From contig WFYC01000074.1 in NCBI GenBank assembly GCA_015490295.1, positions 1-64,000 of the forward strand: 64,000 nt of DNA, given 5' to 3'. Numbering within the stretch: position 1 is the first letter of the stretch; each line of letters opens with the position of its first letter. Both the position numbers and the translations under genes were made by a program. Below are positions 62,282 through 64,000 of this stretch, one piece after another. The DNA is from Hydrogenimonas sp. (GTDB taxonomy: Bacteria; Campylobacterota; Campylobacteria; Campylobacterales; Hydrogenimonadaceae). The notes beneath the pieces are model-generated. The model saw only the letters and a list, made by a program, of their open reading frames with translations, had not been told where the DNA came from and searched no databases.

Positions 62282-63340
62282 CTATCTCTCCATTGACGTG
62301 GTCTTCTGCTTATCCTTGCTGTCGATCCAGATATTCGGAACCGCACCTCCGGGAGTAAGGAAAATCTTTGCATCACTGTTTGTCTTCAGCGCCTCGTTGA
62401 ACTTGCCCTGCACCTCTATCTGGCGAAGCTGAAGAAGCTCGTTGGAAAGCGAGTCGCTTATAAGCTTGTTGGCTTTGGCCTGCGCTTCAGCTTCGATTCG
62501 AATTTTGTCCGCCTCACCCTGGGCCTGAATCTTCTTCGCCTCCGCCGTACCTTTCGCGAGAGCAGCCTTCTTCTCGGCCTCCTGCTGTGCACGAAGGACC
62601 TCGTATTTCACCCTTTCGGCCTCCTGCTTGGCTATCTGCACCCTCTCTATCTGATCTTTGATTTTCGAAGGAAGAATTATCGACCTCAACTGAACCGCTA
62701 CGAGTTCGACCGGATCGTGTTCGAGTTTGTTGATCTCCTTGGCTACGTCGTTTTGAATCTTGATCGCTATTTCGTTACGTTTTACCGGGAGCTCCTCGGC
62801 CTTGTACCGGCCTATTACGTTTCTGACAACGTCACGAACAACCGGGTTGATAATCTTCTCTTCCCAGTTGAGGCCCCACTCCGCGATCGTCTGCGGCGCA
62901 TTCTCCGGGTTCAGCCTATACTGTACCGTCAGTTCTATGTTTACCGGCAGCCCCCTGGCATCGAGTACCTCTATGGCAGGTTTTATCAAAACTCCTCCCC
63001 TGCGGTTGAAGTCTCCCTCTCCTGCAGTCGTTTTATAGTTAACTATACGCACCTTGGTGTCAACGACTATTACATCCTGAATGGCCGGTATGAAGAGGTG
63101 GAAACCGGGTGTGAGGGGTTTGGGGTCGAATTTACCCGCCGTTTTCAAGATTCCGACTTCACCGGAATTGATGACGACGAAAGGCTTGAAAAATATAAGC
63201 AGGGCCGCAACTATGACGACGACATACAGAAGTGTCGCTTTCTTGCCGAAGTCCTGTATGAATTGCGGAGGTTTTGGAGGACGGTTTTCACCGCCTCCGC
63301 CGTTTTTCTTGTTGAAGTAGTCATTCATGTCTGCTGGCAT
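62282..63340 (-). CDS. Prohibitin/SPFH-domain membrane protein (HflC/HflK-like)
   Basis: 352 residues. Pro/Gly-rich N-terminal tail, one membrane helix (LLYVVVIVAALLIFF), the SPFH/PHB domain (GEVGILKTAGKFD... and PVVRDVVRNVIGRY), then a long coiled coil with AEKKAALAKGTAEAKKIQAQGEA. It scaffolds membrane proteases or lipid domains. An alternative start is Met 5. Confidence 0.9.
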   Translation of the reverse strand: MPADMNDYFNKKNGGGGENRPPKPPQFIQDFGKKATLLYVVVIVAALLIFFKPFVVINSGEVGILKTAGKFDPKPLTPGFHLFIPAIQDVIVVDTKVRIVNYKTTAGEGDFNRRGGVLIKPAIEVLDARGLPVNIELTVQYRLNPENAPQTIAEWGLNWEEKIINPVVRDVVRNVIGRYKAEELPVKRNEIAIKIQNDVAKEINKLEHDPVELVAVQLRSIILPSKIKDQIERVQIAKQEAERVKYEVLRAQQEAEKKAALAKGTAEAKKIQAQGEADKIRIEAEAQAKANKLISDSLSNELLQLRQIEVQGKFNEALKTNSDAKIFLTPGGAVPNIWIDSKDKQKTTSMER

Positions 63341-63424
63341 GAAAATCCTTTGTTTTCCGAATTTTTTGTATATTCCCGCACAAGCTGGGCTCCTGCAGGA
63401 TCTGTTGGCCGTTTGGCACCGGTG

Positions 63425-64000
63425 TCAGATGTAGGTCAAATAGTGTTCGAAATCTCTGTTGCGTCCGTAAACGACATCGAAATACTCCCGCTGCAGCCGC
63501 TCTGTAATGGGCCCTCGTCTCCCTTCGCCGATCACTCTCGCGTCTACTTCTCTTACAGGCGTGACCTCGGCGGCCGTACCGGTAAAGAAAGCTTCGTCGC
63601 AAATATATACCTCATCCCTTGTGATGCGCCTGAATTCTACGGTGTAACCCAATTTTTCAGCCAACTCTATGACTGTAGCCTGGGTAATCGACTCGAGGCT
63701 GTTGTCGTGCGGCGGGGTGATGATGACGCCGTCACGGACGATGAAGAAACACTCGCCGCTCCCTTCAGCTACGAATCCCTCTTCGTCGAGAAGAAGCGCC
63801 TCTTCGTACCCGGCCTCTATAGCTTCGAATTTGGCCATCTGCGAATTGAGGTAGTTGGCTACTGCCTTCGCTTTGCCCATTGTCGATTTTATGGAGTTTC
63901 TGGTGAAAGAGGATATCTTGACGCGTATACCCTTTTCGAGCCCCTCATCTCCGAGGTAGCTTCCCCACTCCCATGCGGCTATAGCCGTCTCTACCGGCGC
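63425..64000 (-). CDS. ilvE: Branched-chain amino acid aminotransferase (5' end cut by window)
   Basis: 191 residues visible. Class IV aminotransferase: EALLLDEEGFVAEGSGECFFIV, ATVIELAEKLGY and EAFFTGTAAEVTPV. The frame runs past the track ORF to the window edge (KSTMGKAKAV continues it), so the N-terminal third lies outside. Confidence 0.92.
   Translation of the reverse strand, partial: APVETAIAAWEWGSYLGDEGLEKGIRVKISSFTRNSIKSTMGKAKAVANYLNSQMAKFEAIEAGYEEALLLDEEGFVAEGSGECFFIVRDGVIITPPHDNSLESITQATVIELAEKLGYTVEFRRITRDEVYICDEAFFTGTAAEVTPVREVDARVIGEGRRGPITERLQREYFDVVYGRNRDFEHYLTYI

Overview
The window is a gene-dense stretch of a chromosome, about 50% GC by eye, that looks like a member of the Campylobacterota (epsilonproteobacteria) with a respiratory, free-living lifestyle. 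This rests on gene content: a cbb3-oxidase assembly block (CcoG, CcoH), a Rieske/cytochrome b/di-heme cytochrome c1 complex, four-subunit pyruvate:ferredoxin oxidoreductase in the order G-D-A-B, LuxS, an FlhX-type FlhB paralog, paired DUF2393 proteins, and a QueE with the widened cysteine motif I associate with this phylum. Codon use is rich in ATA and AGA. The genus is not resolved; a vent or sediment lineage such as Hydrogenimonas or a Nitratifractor/Sulfurovum relative is a guess.

Layout. 1-2.7 kb: end of a cbb3 oxidase assembly operon (ccoG, a 33-residue membrane peptide, a TPM-domain protein, ccoH) closed by a terminator. 2.8-6.2 kb: rplM-rpsI, rhodanese, peptide-binding protein, HAD phosphatase. 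6.4-9.6 kb: porGDAB. 9.8-11.4 kb: luxS, a 100-residue unknown, mnmD-like methyltransferase. 11.5-16 kb: haem-binding protein and AMMECR1 protein on +, then flhX, cupin, thpR, ribE and a large coiled-coil pseudo-receiver protein on -. 16.2-19 kb: mnmG and a PseG-like protein. 19.1-21.9 kb: petABC with a strong terminator. 22-27.5 kb: moaA-queE-queD, a lipoprotein cytochrome, moeA (-), a membrane protein, rsmE. 27.6-41.7 kb: a 14 kb tightly overlapping operon for an MSHA-type (type IVa-like) pilus, with two major-type pilin genes facing it on the other strand (41.8-42.8 kb). 43-46.4 kb: an LVIVD-repeat surface lipoprotein, a DUF2141 protein and a cytochrome c. 46.9-50.3 kb: rpmE, rsmI, a SpoU methyltransferase and two envelope proteins of unknown role. 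50.3-55.3 kb: aminotransferase, hom, an orphan formate-dehydrogenase-like molybdoenzyme, yraN. 55.6-60.5 kb: trxA, unknown, trxB, dapB, purF, YhcC-type radical SAM. 60.5-64 kb (-): two DUF2393 genes, hisIE, a prohibitin-family protein and ilvE (cut by the window edge).

Most unusual signals. A roughly 121-123 bp non-coding element occurs three times (16.1, 25.0 and 55.4 kb). It has about 15 bp terminal inverted repeats, four internal hairpins with one visible compensatory change, and about 8 bp target duplications, so it behaves like a MITE family. One copy sits exactly in the shared stop-codon sequence of two convergent genes, one supplies a gene's stop codon, and one lies in the mnmG leader. 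Other leads are the complete MSHA-like locus with a 31-residue membrane peptide at its end, a cold-shock-like/coiled-coil/degenerate-receiver protein, and an 11-repeat propeller lipoprotein with near-identical tandem DNA repeats. No tRNA, rRNA, CRISPR array, phage or transposase gene was seen.
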